A DNA stretch of 64,000 nt from Zizania palustris (lineage: Eukaryota > Streptophyta > Magnoliopsida > Poales > Poaceae): positions 15,392,594 to 15,456,593 of the forward strand of contig JAAALK010000082.1 of assembly GCA_019279435.1 (NCBI GenBank), written 5' to 3'. The position numbers and the translations under genes are program-made. Below, piece after piece: positions 52,657 to 62,778 of the stretch (within the stretch, counting starts at the first letter, position 1; each line of letters opens with the position of its first letter). The notes under the pieces are model-generated. The model was not told where the DNA came from. It saw only the letters and a program-made list of their open reading frames with translations, and made no database searches.

Positions 52657-53458
52657 TGAAAGTTATGCTCAAGAAAATTCTGTTGATCGGAGGTTCCGAT
52701 AGGAAGTACCAAAAGTTTCGCTTATTTTCTGGTCTCGATACAGAGAGAAAATGTTGCTTTGGAAGTTTGATATGGTGTCAGAAGTTTCGATGAGCCAGAA
52801 GTTCTGATTTGAAATCGGGGAATTTTTGTACTGATCAGAAGTTCCGAGGTGGGCGATAACATCTTGGATCTGTTGTGTGTTGTACTGTATCGGGAGACCT
52901 AAAATACCCTGTCGGAAGTTCCAATCTAGGATTGGAAGTTCCGACATGGGAAAACATATTGGATCTATTATGGTTTTTAGGGTTTCGGGATGAGCACGAC
53001 TAAGGGGCCCTCGACCCTATAAAAGGAGAGGAGGAGGATGTCTTGGGGAAAGTAATAAACCTAGATTAGACCTAGCCACCCAAGAGTTCTCTCCTTCCTT
53101 TCATGATCTCAACCGTTGAGGTCGAGGATCCTCATATCAAACATGTGGTGCTAGCACTCTGCCATGGGAGGTATTCCATCCCTGCACGTCTAGACTCCGT
53201 GGAGGCGTTGCTCCAATAGCGACGCTCGTAGACATCTAAATGTGAATGACTATGTCGTCTTCATCGATCGGATCGGCGAAGAATGGAAAGGACAAAGTGA
53301 TGAGAGGCTTGACGCGCTACTCAAACATCTTCTTCCACTGCACCTAGCGCGTATTGTGCTAGAAGGTACGGATCCATGATCTCACACACGCATGAGTCTA
53401 GGGCTTAGGGCGGAAATTTTGAATTTGCCAGCTAGCGTAGATCCCCTATTCCCTAACA
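52657..53458 (+). repeat. Cop-8 5' LTR
   Basis: 802 bp, TGAAAGTTATGCTC to CCCTAACA. GAAGTTCCGA-type repeats are dense in the first 270 bp. TATAAAAG at 53018-53025 is the likely TATA box. Confidence 0.87.
53018..53025 (+). promoter_or_regulatory. Cop-8 5' LTR TATA box
   Basis: TATAAAAG in CCCTATAAAAGGAGAGGAG. The same element is at 59339-59346 (Cop-8 3' LTR) and 59973-59980 (Cop-6 3' LTR), but is deleted from the Cop-6 5' LTR. Confidence 0.72.
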
Positions 53459-53459
53459 G

Positions 53460-53471
53460 TGGTATTAGAGC
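53460..53471 (+). promoter_or_regulatory. Cop-8 primer binding site
   Basis: TGGTATTAGAGC, one change from the initiator-Met complement, one base after the LTR. Confidence 0.88.
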
Positions 53472-54636
53472 CTACGTGCGTAGTTTTCGATCTGGATCCC
53501 TCATGTATGAAGATACATGGTTGTAAAACAGATTAGACTTGTTTCTTTCCACGGTAGATCAGAAGTTCCGATGTGATCGGAAGTTCCGATGGCTGATCTG
53601 ATGTTCTGATATCGAATAATGATTCGATACAGAAGGCAATTGTTGCGGAGCAGGATTCCTATATTGATCGGAAGTTCTAAGGATCGGAAGTTCTGATGCC
53701 AGATAGGAAGTTCCGACCAACGCGAATTTGGAAAACCGAGCCTATTGACTCGGGTTTTTCAGAACCAGAATCCAGTCACTTGTAGATTGCTCGCCTAACT
53801 CTATTTTGCAAAGAATGATGTGACTGGCATGGTCTTGGATAAATGTGATGTATGAAATGCATGCAATGAATGTAAATTAAATATGGCATGCATGTCATGG
53901 TTATTTATAGCCAAGGCTGATGTAAAATTTATTATGGCTTGCATGTCGTTTCAACGGTGCTTCGGCCCATGTAATTAGTATAGCCTATGCGAGATGGACT
54001 AGTACTCTTCATGGAGGTCGGAGCACGCACTAGATGACGGGAGCCATGCAGATGGAGATCTCCATGTGAAGAAGGTCATGCTATGTCACAGTTAATATGA
54101 TTGCCTATGATGCTTTCTTATGTTCGTGTTATTCTATTCTTGCATGTTTCGTGTGCGCTAGGGAAGTTACGATGCTAGAATAATTTTCCCTCAAAAAATT
54201 AAGTGTTGGTGCTCTTCCCAATAGTTGCACCCACTAAGGTTCGTGCTCATCGATAGTGGGTCTGCCAAAGCAGGGTGCTATCTTTTATCTCGACCAATTA
54301 GGGTGGAAGTTGGACTTTTACACGCAGAGTGTTGGTTCACTTTACAAGGCTATCAAAATGGTTTTCGGCCTTGGAGCATAGGAGTTGGGGTCGAGCATTG
54401 GATGTTTCTCCAACAACAAGAGTCACATACGATGTGATTATAAGGAGTTGCTTACCTATGTCAACGAGCTTCTAGAAGTGATGCCAAAGCTCACTAGGAG
54501 ATAGCGTGACAATGGATCTTGCGCCACTATTAGTCATGAGAGGGAAAGTGACTGGTTTAGATAGTGGAACATCTTTTATTAGATAGAACATAAACATTGC
54601 ATAGTGCTAAACCTCGCATTTAATCTTTTGTAGATC
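53472..54636 (+). other. Cop-8 untranslated leader
   Basis: About 1.17 kb aligned with the Cop-6 leader; it includes GAAGTTCCGA repeats near 53570-53720. A short ORF (54225-54437) is partly present in Cop-6 (CTCATCGATAGTGGGTCTGC) but is not a clear protein. Confidence 0.72.
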
Positions 54637-55490
54637 ATGGCACCTACTACGTCTACTGTTAAGAGAACTCCAGTTTTTAATTTGTGATCTATTCTTGAAC
54701 GAGATAAATTGTTTGGAACAAACTTTATGGATTGGTATAGAAATTTGAGAATTGCTCTCAAACAAGAGAAAAAGGATTATGTTCTGGAGAAACCTCACCC
54801 TGATGAACCAGGAGAAGATGCTTTTGAAGCACATAAGCGTGCTTATGAGAAGCATGCTAGTGATTCAGTGGATGTCATCTGCCTGATGCTTGCCTGCATG
54901 TCCTCCTAGTTTTAGAAACAGTATGAGGAACGTGATGCATATGATATGATCGTAGGTCTTAAGGGCATGTTTTAGGACCAGAAAAGGGCAGAAAGATACA
55001 TTTTTTCTAAATGCTTGTTTCGTAGCAAGCTGGCTGAAGGGAGCCTAGTGAGCCCTCACGTGATCAAGATGATTGGTTGCATAGAGACTCTAGAGAGACT
55101 GGGCACTCCACTGGATCCATACCTCACAAACGGTGTCATTCTCCTGTTGCTCCCACTGAGCTTTGAGCCGTTCATCATGAATTACAACACTAGCTGAGTT
55201 GAATGGGATGCTAAAATCTGCTGAGGAGAGTATTAGAAAGACTCCAAACCATGTGATGGTTGTTTAGAATGAGGGCAAAAAGAGGAGGAAAAAGGCTAAG
55301 ACTATAGATGCGATCTCTAGTGTGAAGTCTAAACCGACTAGAAAGTTGAGGTCTGGTCCTAGCAACTCTGATATGTGCCACTATTGCCACAAGCCTAGGC
55401 ATTGGAAGCACAATTGCAAGGTGCACCTGGAAGAGCAGAAGAACAAGAAGGGAAGTGGGACTTCCGCTTCAGGTATTAATGTTATTGAAA
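54637..55490 (+). pseudogene. Cop-8 gag
   Basis: MAPTTSTVKRTPVFNL then a TGA where Cop-6 has CGA (Arg). It continues LFGTNFMDWYRNLRIALKQE, KPHPDEPGEDAFEAHKRAYE, stops near 54909 and 54974, SLVSPHVIKMIGCIETLERL, PLSFEPFIMNYN and the knuckle CHYCHKPRHWKHNC (about 55376-55417). A short deletion after MNYN removes a few codons present in Cop-6. The product would be the capsid/nucleocapsid precursor. Confidence 0.82.
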
Positions 55491-55935
55491 TTAATCTTGC
55501 TACTCGTCCAAATGATTCATGGGTATTTGATACTAGATCGATGATTCATGGGTATTTGATACCAGATCGATGATTCATACTTGCAAATCATTGTAGGGGC
55601 TGAGTAGAGTAATAAAGTGTACAAGTGGCAAGCTAGATATCCGCATCGGGAATGGTGCAAAGGTTGCAGCGTTGGCCGTCGGCGTTTATTCACTGTCGGT
55701 ACCGTCAGGACTAGTTTTGGAGTTAAATAATTGTTATTTCATTCCCGCCTTAGGCAGAAACATTATCTCTTCTTCGTGTTTAGAGGAATATGGTTTTGAA
55801 TTCATAATAAAGAACAAGAGTTGTTCAATATTTTCGAATGGCATGCTCTATGGTGATTGTCCATTAGTGAATGAATTATATATTCTGAGTCTTGACAATG
55901 CACACGTTTATAACATTAGTACTAAGAAACAATGA
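55491..55935 (+). pseudogene. Cop-8 protease region
   Basis: NDSWVFDTRSMIH: the active-site D-T-G (kept in Cop-6) reads D-T-R. A 29-bp tandem duplication (55514 and 55543) repeats this block and shifts frame. Downstream (55672-55935) the frame reads SSSCLEEYGFEFIIKNKSCSIFSNGMLYG, the usual stretch before integrase in Copia. Confidence 0.8.
55514..55571. repeat. 29-bp tandem duplication at the Cop-8 protease active site
   Basis: GATTCATGGGTATTTGATAC starts at 55514 and again at 55543, with one base differing in the unit. Cop-6 has a single copy. 29 bp is not a multiple of three, so it breaks the frame. Confidence 0.92.
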
Positions 55936-56697
55936 CTCAATGATTTGAATCCCACCTACGTCTGGTATTGTCGTTTGGGTCATATAAATGAGAAGCGTGT
56001 ATAGAAGCTCCATAGTGATGGACTTTTGGAGTCATTTGATTTTGAATCATATGACATGTGCGAGTCTTGCTTACTTGGCAAAATGACAAATACGTATTTC
56101 ACTGGACAGAGTGAGAGGGCGAGTGAGCTATTGGCCATAGTACATATTGATGTGTGTGGTCCAATAAGTCACACAGCTAGGAAAGGACTTCAGTACTTTA
56201 TTACTTTTACCGATGACTTTAGTAGATATGGCTATGTCTACCTGATAAGGCATAAGTGGGAATCCTTCGAAAAGTTCAAGGAGTTCCACAATGAGGTACA
56301 AAATCATACGGGCAAGACAATTAAATTTCTACGATTGGATCATGGGGGTGAATATTTGAGCCATGAGTTTAGTGATCATCTAAAGCAGTGTGGAATTGTT
56401 CCACAGCTGACTCCACCCGGCTTGCCTCAATGGAATGAGGTGTTCGAGCGGAGAAACCACACTTTGTTGGACATTCTGCGGTCCGTGATGAGTCACACTA
56501 ATCCTCCATTATCTTTTTTGGGTCACGCTCTAGAAACAACAGCTTTCACAATTAATAGAGTTCCATCTAAGTCAGAAAAGAAGACGCCATATGAGATGTG
56601 GTCTGGGAGGCGTCTCAGTTTGTCTTTTCTAAATATTTGGGGATGTGAGGCGTATGTCAAATGTATGTGCCAGCCCCACGAAGGTCTAGGAGAGTAG
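55936..56697 (+). pseudogene. Cop-8 integrase
   Basis: The GAG-pre-integrase part has YCRLGHINEKRV with an in-frame stop (TAG) before KLHSDG, and MCESCLLGKMT. The catalytic core has VHIDVCGPI (first Asp), FLRLDHGGEYLSHEF (second Asp) and WNEVFERRNHTLLD (Glu), so DDE is in place. PYEMWSGRRLSLSFLNIWGCEAYVK follows; then the C-terminal part seen in other Copia integrases is largely missing, with direct passage to VVHVLERYMFL at about 56700. Confidence 0.83.
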
Positions 56698-57507
56698 TCC
56701 ACGTGCTAGAGAGGTACATGTTCTTGACCACTGGTCATCGCGATGTGTTGTTGTTAGACAACGACGAGCCCAAGACCTATGTGGAAGCAGTGATGGGACT
56801 AGACTCTAAGAAATGGCTTGGAGCCATTGGATCCGAGTTGGAGTTCATGCGAGTTAACCAATTTTAGAACTTGGTTGATCCACCTGATGGTGTAAAAACC
56901 ATTGAGAGTAAATGGATCTTCAAGATAAAGACAGATATTGATGGAAATGTTCACATCTGTGAGGCATGATTGGTGGCAAAAGGTTTCAGACAGATTCAAG
57001 ATGTTGATTATGATGAAACATTTTCGCCCGTCGCTATGCTTAAGTCTATTTGAATCATCCTAGCTATTGCTGTATTTTATGATTATGAGATATGGCAAAT
57101 GGATGTCAAGATGACTTTCCTGAATAGAAACCTAAGTAAGGATGTGTACATTACACAGTCTGAAGGTCTTGATGGTCCGGGGAATGCTAGGAAAGTATGC
57201 AAGTTGCTAAAGTCCATTTATGGATTGAAGAAATCTTCTCAGAGTTGGAATCTTCATTTTGATGAGGTAGCCAAATGGTTTAGTTTCATCAAGAACGAAG
57301 AAGAACCTTGTGTTTACAAGAAAGGTAGTGGGAGCTCACTTGTGTTTCTAGTCCTTTTTGTGGATGACATATTGTTGATCGGAAATTACATTCCTTTATT
57401 GAATGCTATGAAGACTTCACTGAAAAATAGTTTTTTGATGAAAGATCTTGGAGAGGCAGCATACATTTTGGGCAAAAAATCTAAAGAGATAGATCAAAAC
57501 GGTTAAT
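56698..57507 (+). pseudogene. Cop-8 reverse transcriptase
   Basis: NLVDPPDGVKTIESKWIFK, VDYDETFSPVAMLKSI, QMDVKMTFLNRNL (the first catalytic Asp in MDV), LLKSIYGLKKSSQSWN and LFVDDILLIGN, an FVDD variant of YVDD. Stops occur near 56866, 56968 and 57050. The frame ends at 57504 after GKKSKEIDQNG. Confidence 0.82.
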
Positions 57508-58339
57508 TAGATTAAGACAAAGTATGTACATTGACAAGGTTTTGAAACGGTTCAAAATGCAGAATTCTAAGATGGGTTTTGTGCCAATGTCACATGGTAT
57601 ATCTCTTATTAAGACTCAGTGTGTTGTGACAGCTGATGAGCTAGAGAAGATGAATGCGATCCCGTATGCCTCCGCAATTGAATCCATCATGTATGCCATG
57701 TTGTGTACAAGCCCATATGTGTCATATGCTCTAAGTTTTATGAGCAGGTACCAATCGAACACGGGTGAAAGTCACTGGGCTGTAGTAAAGAGTATCCTCA
57801 AGTACTTGAGAAGGACTGAGGAAATATTCCTCGTATACGGTGGTGAAGAGGAGCTCGTTGTAAGTGGTTACACGGATGCTAGCTTTCAAACCGATATAGA
57901 TGATTCTTGATTGCAATCTAGCTTTGTGTTCTGCCTCAATGGAGGCGCAGTGAGTTGGAAGAGTTCCAAGCAAGAGACAGTGGATGATTCTACAACAGAA
58001 GCTAAGTATATCGCTGCTTCAGAAGCTGCGAAGGAGGTCGTGTGGATCAGAAAATTTGTTTTTGAGCTGGGTGTTGTTCCTAATGCGTCCTGTCTAGTGG
58101 ACCTCTATTGTGATAATAGTGTTGCCATTGCACAAGCCAAGGAGCCTAGGTCGCACCAGAAGTCCAAACAAATACTTTGGCGATATCACCGGATCCACGA
58201 GATCATTAAGAGAAGTGATGTGAATATTTGCATGGTGCACACGGATTTGAACATGGCGGATCCGTTGACAAAGCCTCTTCCACAGCCCAAGCATGAGGCG
58301 CATATGAGCTCCATGGGTATTAGATACTTGCGTGAGTGA
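57508..58339 (+). pseudogene. Cop-8 RNase H and pol C-terminus
   Basis: MYIDKVLKRFKM through YASAIESIMYAM, then YTDASFQTDIDDS followed by TGA at 57908, then CLNGGAVSWKSSKQE, TTEAKYIAASEAAKEVVW (Glu), LYCDNSVAIAQAKEPR (Asp), ADPLTKPLPQPKHEAH and RYLRE at the stop. The normal Copia pol terminus is present. Only one nonsense codon lies inside this part. Confidence 0.83.
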
Positions 58340-58955
58340 GTCATGTGTTTGTGGAAGATGCTAGTAGAGTCTATGCTAATGCATGAGTATAATTGTTATC
58401 TTGTTCCTTGAATAAATATCGTTTGCATTTAATTAATGAGTACAACTTATTATGTAATACTATTTGTTTTACGAAGATGTTGTTCAAAAAGGGACCTTGA
58501 TCTTGTCATCATGTGGGACAGTGATGATACATGGATTAGCACATCCAAAAGATTAATAATGGTGTTTCACATATCATAGACATAGAGATGTCAAATCAGT
58601 GATGTGGACACATGTTGGAGAACATGGTGTTAGACAGACCCACTTGAGATACTGCTAGGATTGTTATTGTAATGTGCCAACAGTTGTCATCTCAAATATT
58701 GTACCTGTAGAGTCCTTAAACTTGATATCGTCATTTGATTCTGGAATGCGTAGTGACACACTTAGAAGCATCCTAACACTATTCTGTAATAGGGTAGTAA
58801 TAAGGATTATTTTCAGGTGTGTTGTGAAAATGTCTTGGGATATGAGCAGTAAATATGGAATTTACCCCTCCTAACGGTATGAACCTATCGGGTCACACAC
58901 TTAGGGGGATGGATTAGAAACATGCAAAGAATTGGTTCTTGTGCAAGTGGGAGAT
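58340..58955 (+). other. Cop-8 3' untranslated region with PPT
   Basis: No gene. It aligns with 51541-52466 but has lost about 325 bp near 58876. It ends GCAAGTGGGAGAT (58943-58955), a good polypurine tract directly before the LTR. Confidence 0.8.
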
Positions 58956-59778
58956 TGAAGGATATGCCCAAGAAAATTTTGTGGATTGGAAGTTTCGATA
59001 AGAAGTATCGGAAGTTCTAATTATTTTCTAGTCTCGATACAGGGAGCAAATGTTGCTTCAGAATTTTCGATATGGTATCGGAAGTTCCGACGAGCCAGAA
59101 GTTCCGATTCAGAATCGGGGAATTTTTGTATTGATCGAAAGTTCCAATATGGTATCGGAAGTTCTGAGGTGGGCGATAATAGATTGGATCTGTTGTGTGT
59201 TGTACTGTATCGGGAGACCTAACATATCCTGTCGAAAGTTCCGATCCAAGATCAGAAGTTCCGACGTGGGAAAATAGATTGGATCTGTTATGGTTTTTAG
59301 GGTTTTCTGGATGAGAACGACCAAGGATCCCTCAACCCTATAAAAGGAGAGGAGAAGGACGTCTTGGGGAAAGTAATAAGCCTAGATTAGACCTAGCCAC
59401 CCAAGAGTTCTCTCTTTCCTTTCTTGATCTCAAACGTTGAAGTCAAGAATCCTCGTCTCTCACGTGCGGTGCTAGCACGCTGCCGTGAGAGGTATTCCAT
59501 CCATGTATGTGTGGAATCTGTGGAGGCGTTGCTCCAATAGCGACACTCGTAGACATCTACATGCGAATGACTACGTTCTCTTCATCGATCGGATCGGTGA
59601 AGGATGGCAAAGACGAAGCGAGGAGAGGCTTGACGCGCTACTCCAACATCTTCTTCCGCTGCACCTAGCGTGTCTTGGGCTAGAAGGTACCGATCCATGA
59701 TCTCACACGCGCATGAGTCTAGGGCCTAGGCGGAAATTTTGAATTTGCCTACCAGCGTAGCTCCTCTATTCCCCAACA
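58956..59778 (+). repeat. Cop-8 3' LTR
   Basis: 823 bp, TGAAGGATATGCCC to TTCCCCAACA; TATAAAAG at 59339-59346. It pairs with 52657-53458. Confidence 0.88.
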
Positions 59779-60418
59779 CCAATATGGTATCGGAAGTTCC
59801 GAGGTGGGCGATAATAGATTGGATCTGTTTCGTGTCGTACTGTATCGAGAGAGCTAAAACACCTTGTCGAAAGTTCTGATCCAAGATCGAAACTTCCGAC
59901 GTGGGCAAATAGATTGGACCTGTTACGGTTTTGAGGTCTTCAAGATAGACGCGACCAAGGGGCTATCAGCCCTATAAAAGGAGAGGAGGAGTAGGATGTC
60001 TTGGAACCAAGGAATAATCCTAGTTTGGATCTAGACACCATAGACTCCTCTCCTCCATTTCTTGATCACACACATTGAGGTCGAGGATTTCCCGTCTCTC
60101 ACATGTAGTGCTAGCACACTATCGTAGGAGGAACTCTCCATCCCTGTATGTGTGGACTCAGTGGAGGCGTTGCTCCATAAGCAATGCACGTGTCCATCAC
60201 CACTAGGAAGGCGACTTCTTCACCAATTGGATTGGCGAGGAATGGTCGGGACGAAGCGAGGATAGGCTTGACGCGCTTCATCAATCTCTTCTTCCGCTGC
60301 ACCTAGCGCATCAAGTGCTAGAAGGTACCGATCTATGATCTCACATGAGCATGGGTCTTGGGTTTTAGGGTGGAAATTTTGAATTTGTCGGCTATCGTAG
60401 CTCCCCTATTCCCCAACA
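59779..60418 (+). repeat. Cop-6 3' LTR, right part
   Basis: It starts mid-LTR with CCAATATGGTATCGG and ends TTCCCCAACA. Body features (AAGATAGACGCGACC, CACCATAGACTCCTCTCC) match the Cop-6 5' LTR, not Cop-8. TATAAAAG is at 59973-59980. Together with 52467-52656 it makes one complete LTR. Confidence 0.85.
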
Positions 60419-60656
60419 GTCGCACCCTATCGAACTCATTACCACTTAGACCAATGAACAATGTATTTCTAGCTTTGCAGTTAGCAGTATACTGATCTTT
60501 CTTAGCCTAAGTAGTGCGAGTCTCAGTGATGGAGTATTGTGAGTCCACAATCTCCCAAATTGCACTTCCTTGGCTTTGTAGATAAGCCTCCATGCCCACC
60601 TTCCAGTAAGCAAAATCTGTCCCATCGAACAACGGAATTTGACTAACTCTGTTCAT
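60419..60656 (-). pseudogene. Cop-1 gag N-terminus
   Basis: The ATG is at 60656 on the minus strand: MNRVSQIPLFDGTDFAYWKV, MEAYLQSQGSAIWEIVDSQY, one TAG, then DQYTANCKARNTLFIGLS and FDRVRH. It aligns with Cop-7 gag residues 1-80. Gag resumes at 24618 after the Cop-6 insertion. Confidence 0.84.
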
Positions 60657-60706
60657 GTCGTCTATGGATCACAAAACCAGTTAAGGTCAACCGGTGATCT
60701 TAACAT

Positions 60707-60718
60707 GCTCTCATACCA
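60707..60718 (-). promoter_or_regulatory. Cop-1 primer binding site
   Basis: The minus strand reads TGGTATGAGAGC, one change from the initiator-Met complement, two bases inside the LTR. Confidence 0.86.
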
Positions 60719-60720
60719 AT

Positions 60721-62383
60721 TGTAGGACCGAAACGGATGACTAGAGGGGGGTGAATAGGCTCCTCAGCAACTTCTTTCGAATTGAAGGCCTTTTCAAAAC
60801 ACCCAACGCACCTCTAAAGAAACAAACGGAAGCAATTGAATTAACACAGCAAAATCCTAGAAAAAACAAGTGCTAACAAGTATTATCACTCTCTTGTCAA
60901 ATATTAAATGATGTGATAATCTAAGAGATCACAAACACTGAAAATAATCTAGCCTTTAAAAACACACCGATGTCCTGATTGAAAAGACACATGTACACAT
61001 CACACAAGGCAGATTAAAATATACTCACGGATTAAACACGCAACCCATCAAGTGCTAGAAAAACATTAATCAATCACAACATTTCATAACGCATAGACTA
61101 AACATCCACAATGCACAAAAATTTAATTAATGCTGAAAATAAATGTGCTCGCATATGATTTAATAAACACTTGACATATACTAGGATTACACAGATAAAA
61201 CAATGAACATGCATATGGCAGTCTGTAAATAGAGTGCTTGCATCTATTTAATCAAAAACAGAACAATCACTGAATTAATTTCACATCACGAGGATCGAGA
61301 AAGACAATACAGAGATTATCGCTCGTTCCTATTCCTTGCGCTGCTGTAGCATGATGTACGGCGTCCTCCTATTCACGCGCGTGTGCGTCGTGCCTCTAGG
61401 CTCCACCTCACTTGCTCCGCTTGGACTCACGAGCTCCCACTGCCAAGCCAAAAAACTGGACTCCCGGGTCCTGAGCGCCTCACGCCACATGATCCCGTCG
61501 GATCCCATCGCCTGTAGAAAGCAGGCGAAGACTACCGAAGAAAAATTGTTGCTGGTTTTTGACAGGAACAAAAACCGAAGAAAACCAATCTGTCTGAAGA
61601 GAAGAACTCGCACACAATAGCTACCGGGGAGATGAACAGAGATTTGGCCAGAGAAATTTCTACAGGAAGAAGATGATTCAAACACCTATTTGGTAAAGTG
61701 AACTCAGATATTTCATTTTGAAGAGTTGGTCAAACCCTAGGGTCTAGTGGGCTTTTTATAGGCTACATGGAAAAGTAAAAAGACAACTTTGCCCCTAGGG
61801 TTTAATTAACTACAAACTCTATTTTACAGACTCAATGCCTACACGGCTAAAAAGGTAAAATCCTATCTAAAGGTAGTTTGTCCCGATTCAAAGTTTTCAT
61901 AGCAGCTACGGCTTCTCTTCATGATGCTTGGATCTCGATCCAACGGTTTTGAGCCGAAACTGACAAAGCGCACCGGATCGCCGACACGTGTCACCAATCT
62001 GCAAACTTGACCACCAGCAAGTCTCTCACTTTCGCTGACTTGGTCAACACACTGTCCTGATCATTAGTTTGTCCATGTCTTGCTCTATCTCCACGTGTAC
62101 ATCTGAGATCTTCCTCAACTTCACCTAGCATCCTTGACCATCTGGAATCAAGATCTCTACTTGACCTCGATCACCCGTCGTTGATAGTTGACTCGCATCT
62201 CAACCCTGCATAACATGAGACAAGAAAAACATGAATCTCCACACAACACACATCTCTATGCACACACTGATCCCATAAGTGAATCCAAACAGGCAATCAC
62301 AAGTGCCAACCATAAATCAAGCAAACTTGTCAATCACTCATCACAAAGATAAAACCACAGTGCAAACCCCACTTGGTTTCTCA
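60721..62383 (-). repeat. Cop-1 5' LTR
   Basis: 1663 bp, TGTAGGACCGAAACGGATGA to TTGGTTTCTCA. Same family as the Cop-2 LTR (shared GTGTCACC...CAGCAAGTCTCTC and TTGGTCAACAC tails). GCTTTTTATAGGC near 61750 gives GCCTATAAAAAGC on the minus strand, a probable TATA box. ORFs at 61329-61685 on both strands lack homology in sibling LTRs and are not called. Confidence 0.87.
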
Positions 62384-62572
62384 TGTTATGTGCTTTTTTA
62401 CTTTGTCACATTCTGTTTTTTAAAGATTTGTATGTTTGGTTTTGGGAGGCTTTTGCTTCTGATTATGTGTCATGTACTTTTCTTTCTTTTTTGAAATGGT
62501 CCTGGTGATAAAAAGTGCACATGCTCTTGGTTTACAAACAGTTATCTCACATTGATATTTCCTTGTTCGAGT
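62384..62572. other. Unassigned flank right of Cop-1
   Basis: About 190 bp, T-rich on the plus strand, with no LTR or retroelement coding similarity that I can see. It could be older transposon sequence or unique host DNA. Confidence 0.4.
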
Positions 62573-62778
62573 TGTTGGGATGTGGGGATGCTACAATAGC
62601 CGATAATTTTAAATTTTAACCCCTAAGCCCAGGAACCATGCACGCAAGGGATCATAAATCGTTACCTTCCAACACGAGACACGCTAGTGCAGTAGAAGAA
62701 GTTGTTGGGGAAGTGCATCCTCACTCAACCTCGCCTTACTCCGTTCATTCACTGGTGATCCAATCGATAAAGTCTAGT
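62573..62778 (-). mobile_element. Diverged LTR terminal fragment related to Cop-6/Cop-8
   Basis: The minus strand reads ...CTTCTTCTACTGCACTAGCG, TGTTGGAAGGTAACGAT, TATGATC, GTGCATG, TTATCGGCTATTGTAGC and CCCACATCCCAACA, parallel to CTTCTTCCGCTGCACCTAGCG, GCTAGAAGGTACCGATC, ATGATCTCACA and TGTCGGCTATCGTAGCTCC in the Cop-6/8 LTR 3' end. The neighbouring sequence is not an initiator-Met PBS, so it is a 3' or solo LTR end. Strongly diverged, hence old. Confidence 0.62.

Larger units (their letters stand above)
52657..59778 (+). mobile_element. Cop-8: Ty1/Copia element inside the Cop-6 3' LTR
   Basis: 7122 bp: 5' LTR (52657-53458), PBS, leader, gag (54637), protease, integrase, RT and RNase H (to 58339), 3' region, PPT and 3' LTR (58956-59778). 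Same family as Cop-6. Both Cop-8 LTRs share AGCCACCCAAGAGTTCTCTC and CGACTAAGG/CGACCAAGG features that the Cop-6 LTRs lack. Gag-pol is fairly complete in order but holds many stops. Confidence 0.88.
24624..60418 (+). mobile_element. Cop-6: plus-strand Ty1/Copia element interrupted by Cop-7 and Cop-8
   Basis: The order is 5' LTR (24624-25404), PBS, leader, gag (26559), protease and integrase up to about 28330, Cop-7 (28438-50159), RT and RNase H remnants (50290-51540), 3' untranslated region, PPT, and a 3' LTR split in two by Cop-8 (52467-52656 and 59779-60418). It was inserted in Cop-1 gag; flanks GATGC and GTCGC fit a decayed TSD because Cop-7 gag reads through this point. LTR pairing is supported by CACCATAGACTCCTCTCC in 24624-25404 and 59779-60418 but not in the Cop-8 LTRs. 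Lineage within Copia is not settled. Confidence 0.85.
19774..62383 (-). mobile_element. Cop-1: outermost Sirevirus-type Copia element, heavily interrupted
   Basis: Three blocks rejoin to one element when aligned with Cop-7. 60419-60720 is PBS and gag start. 24046-24623 is gag middle. 19774-21913 is gag end, protease and integrase start. The 5' LTR is 60721-62383. Breaks are caused by Cop-6 (24624-60418, flanked by GATGC at 24619-24623 and GTCGC at 60419-60423), Cop-5 (21914-24045) and Cop-2 (left of 19774). RT, RNase H and the 3' LTR lie beyond the left edge. This is the oldest recognisable element apart from fragments at the far right. Confidence 0.85.

Noticed and set aside
52467..60418. 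Tandem LTR-internal-LTR-internal-LTR array by unequal recombination
   Set aside because: LTR body features pair the outer LTRs with each other and the inner ones with each other, and a mid-LTR break with TSD-like ends fits insertion.
61329..61685. Possible host genes on both strands in the Cop-1 LTR
   Set aside because: Located inside an LTR, low similarity to anything recognisable, and not conserved in sibling LTRs.
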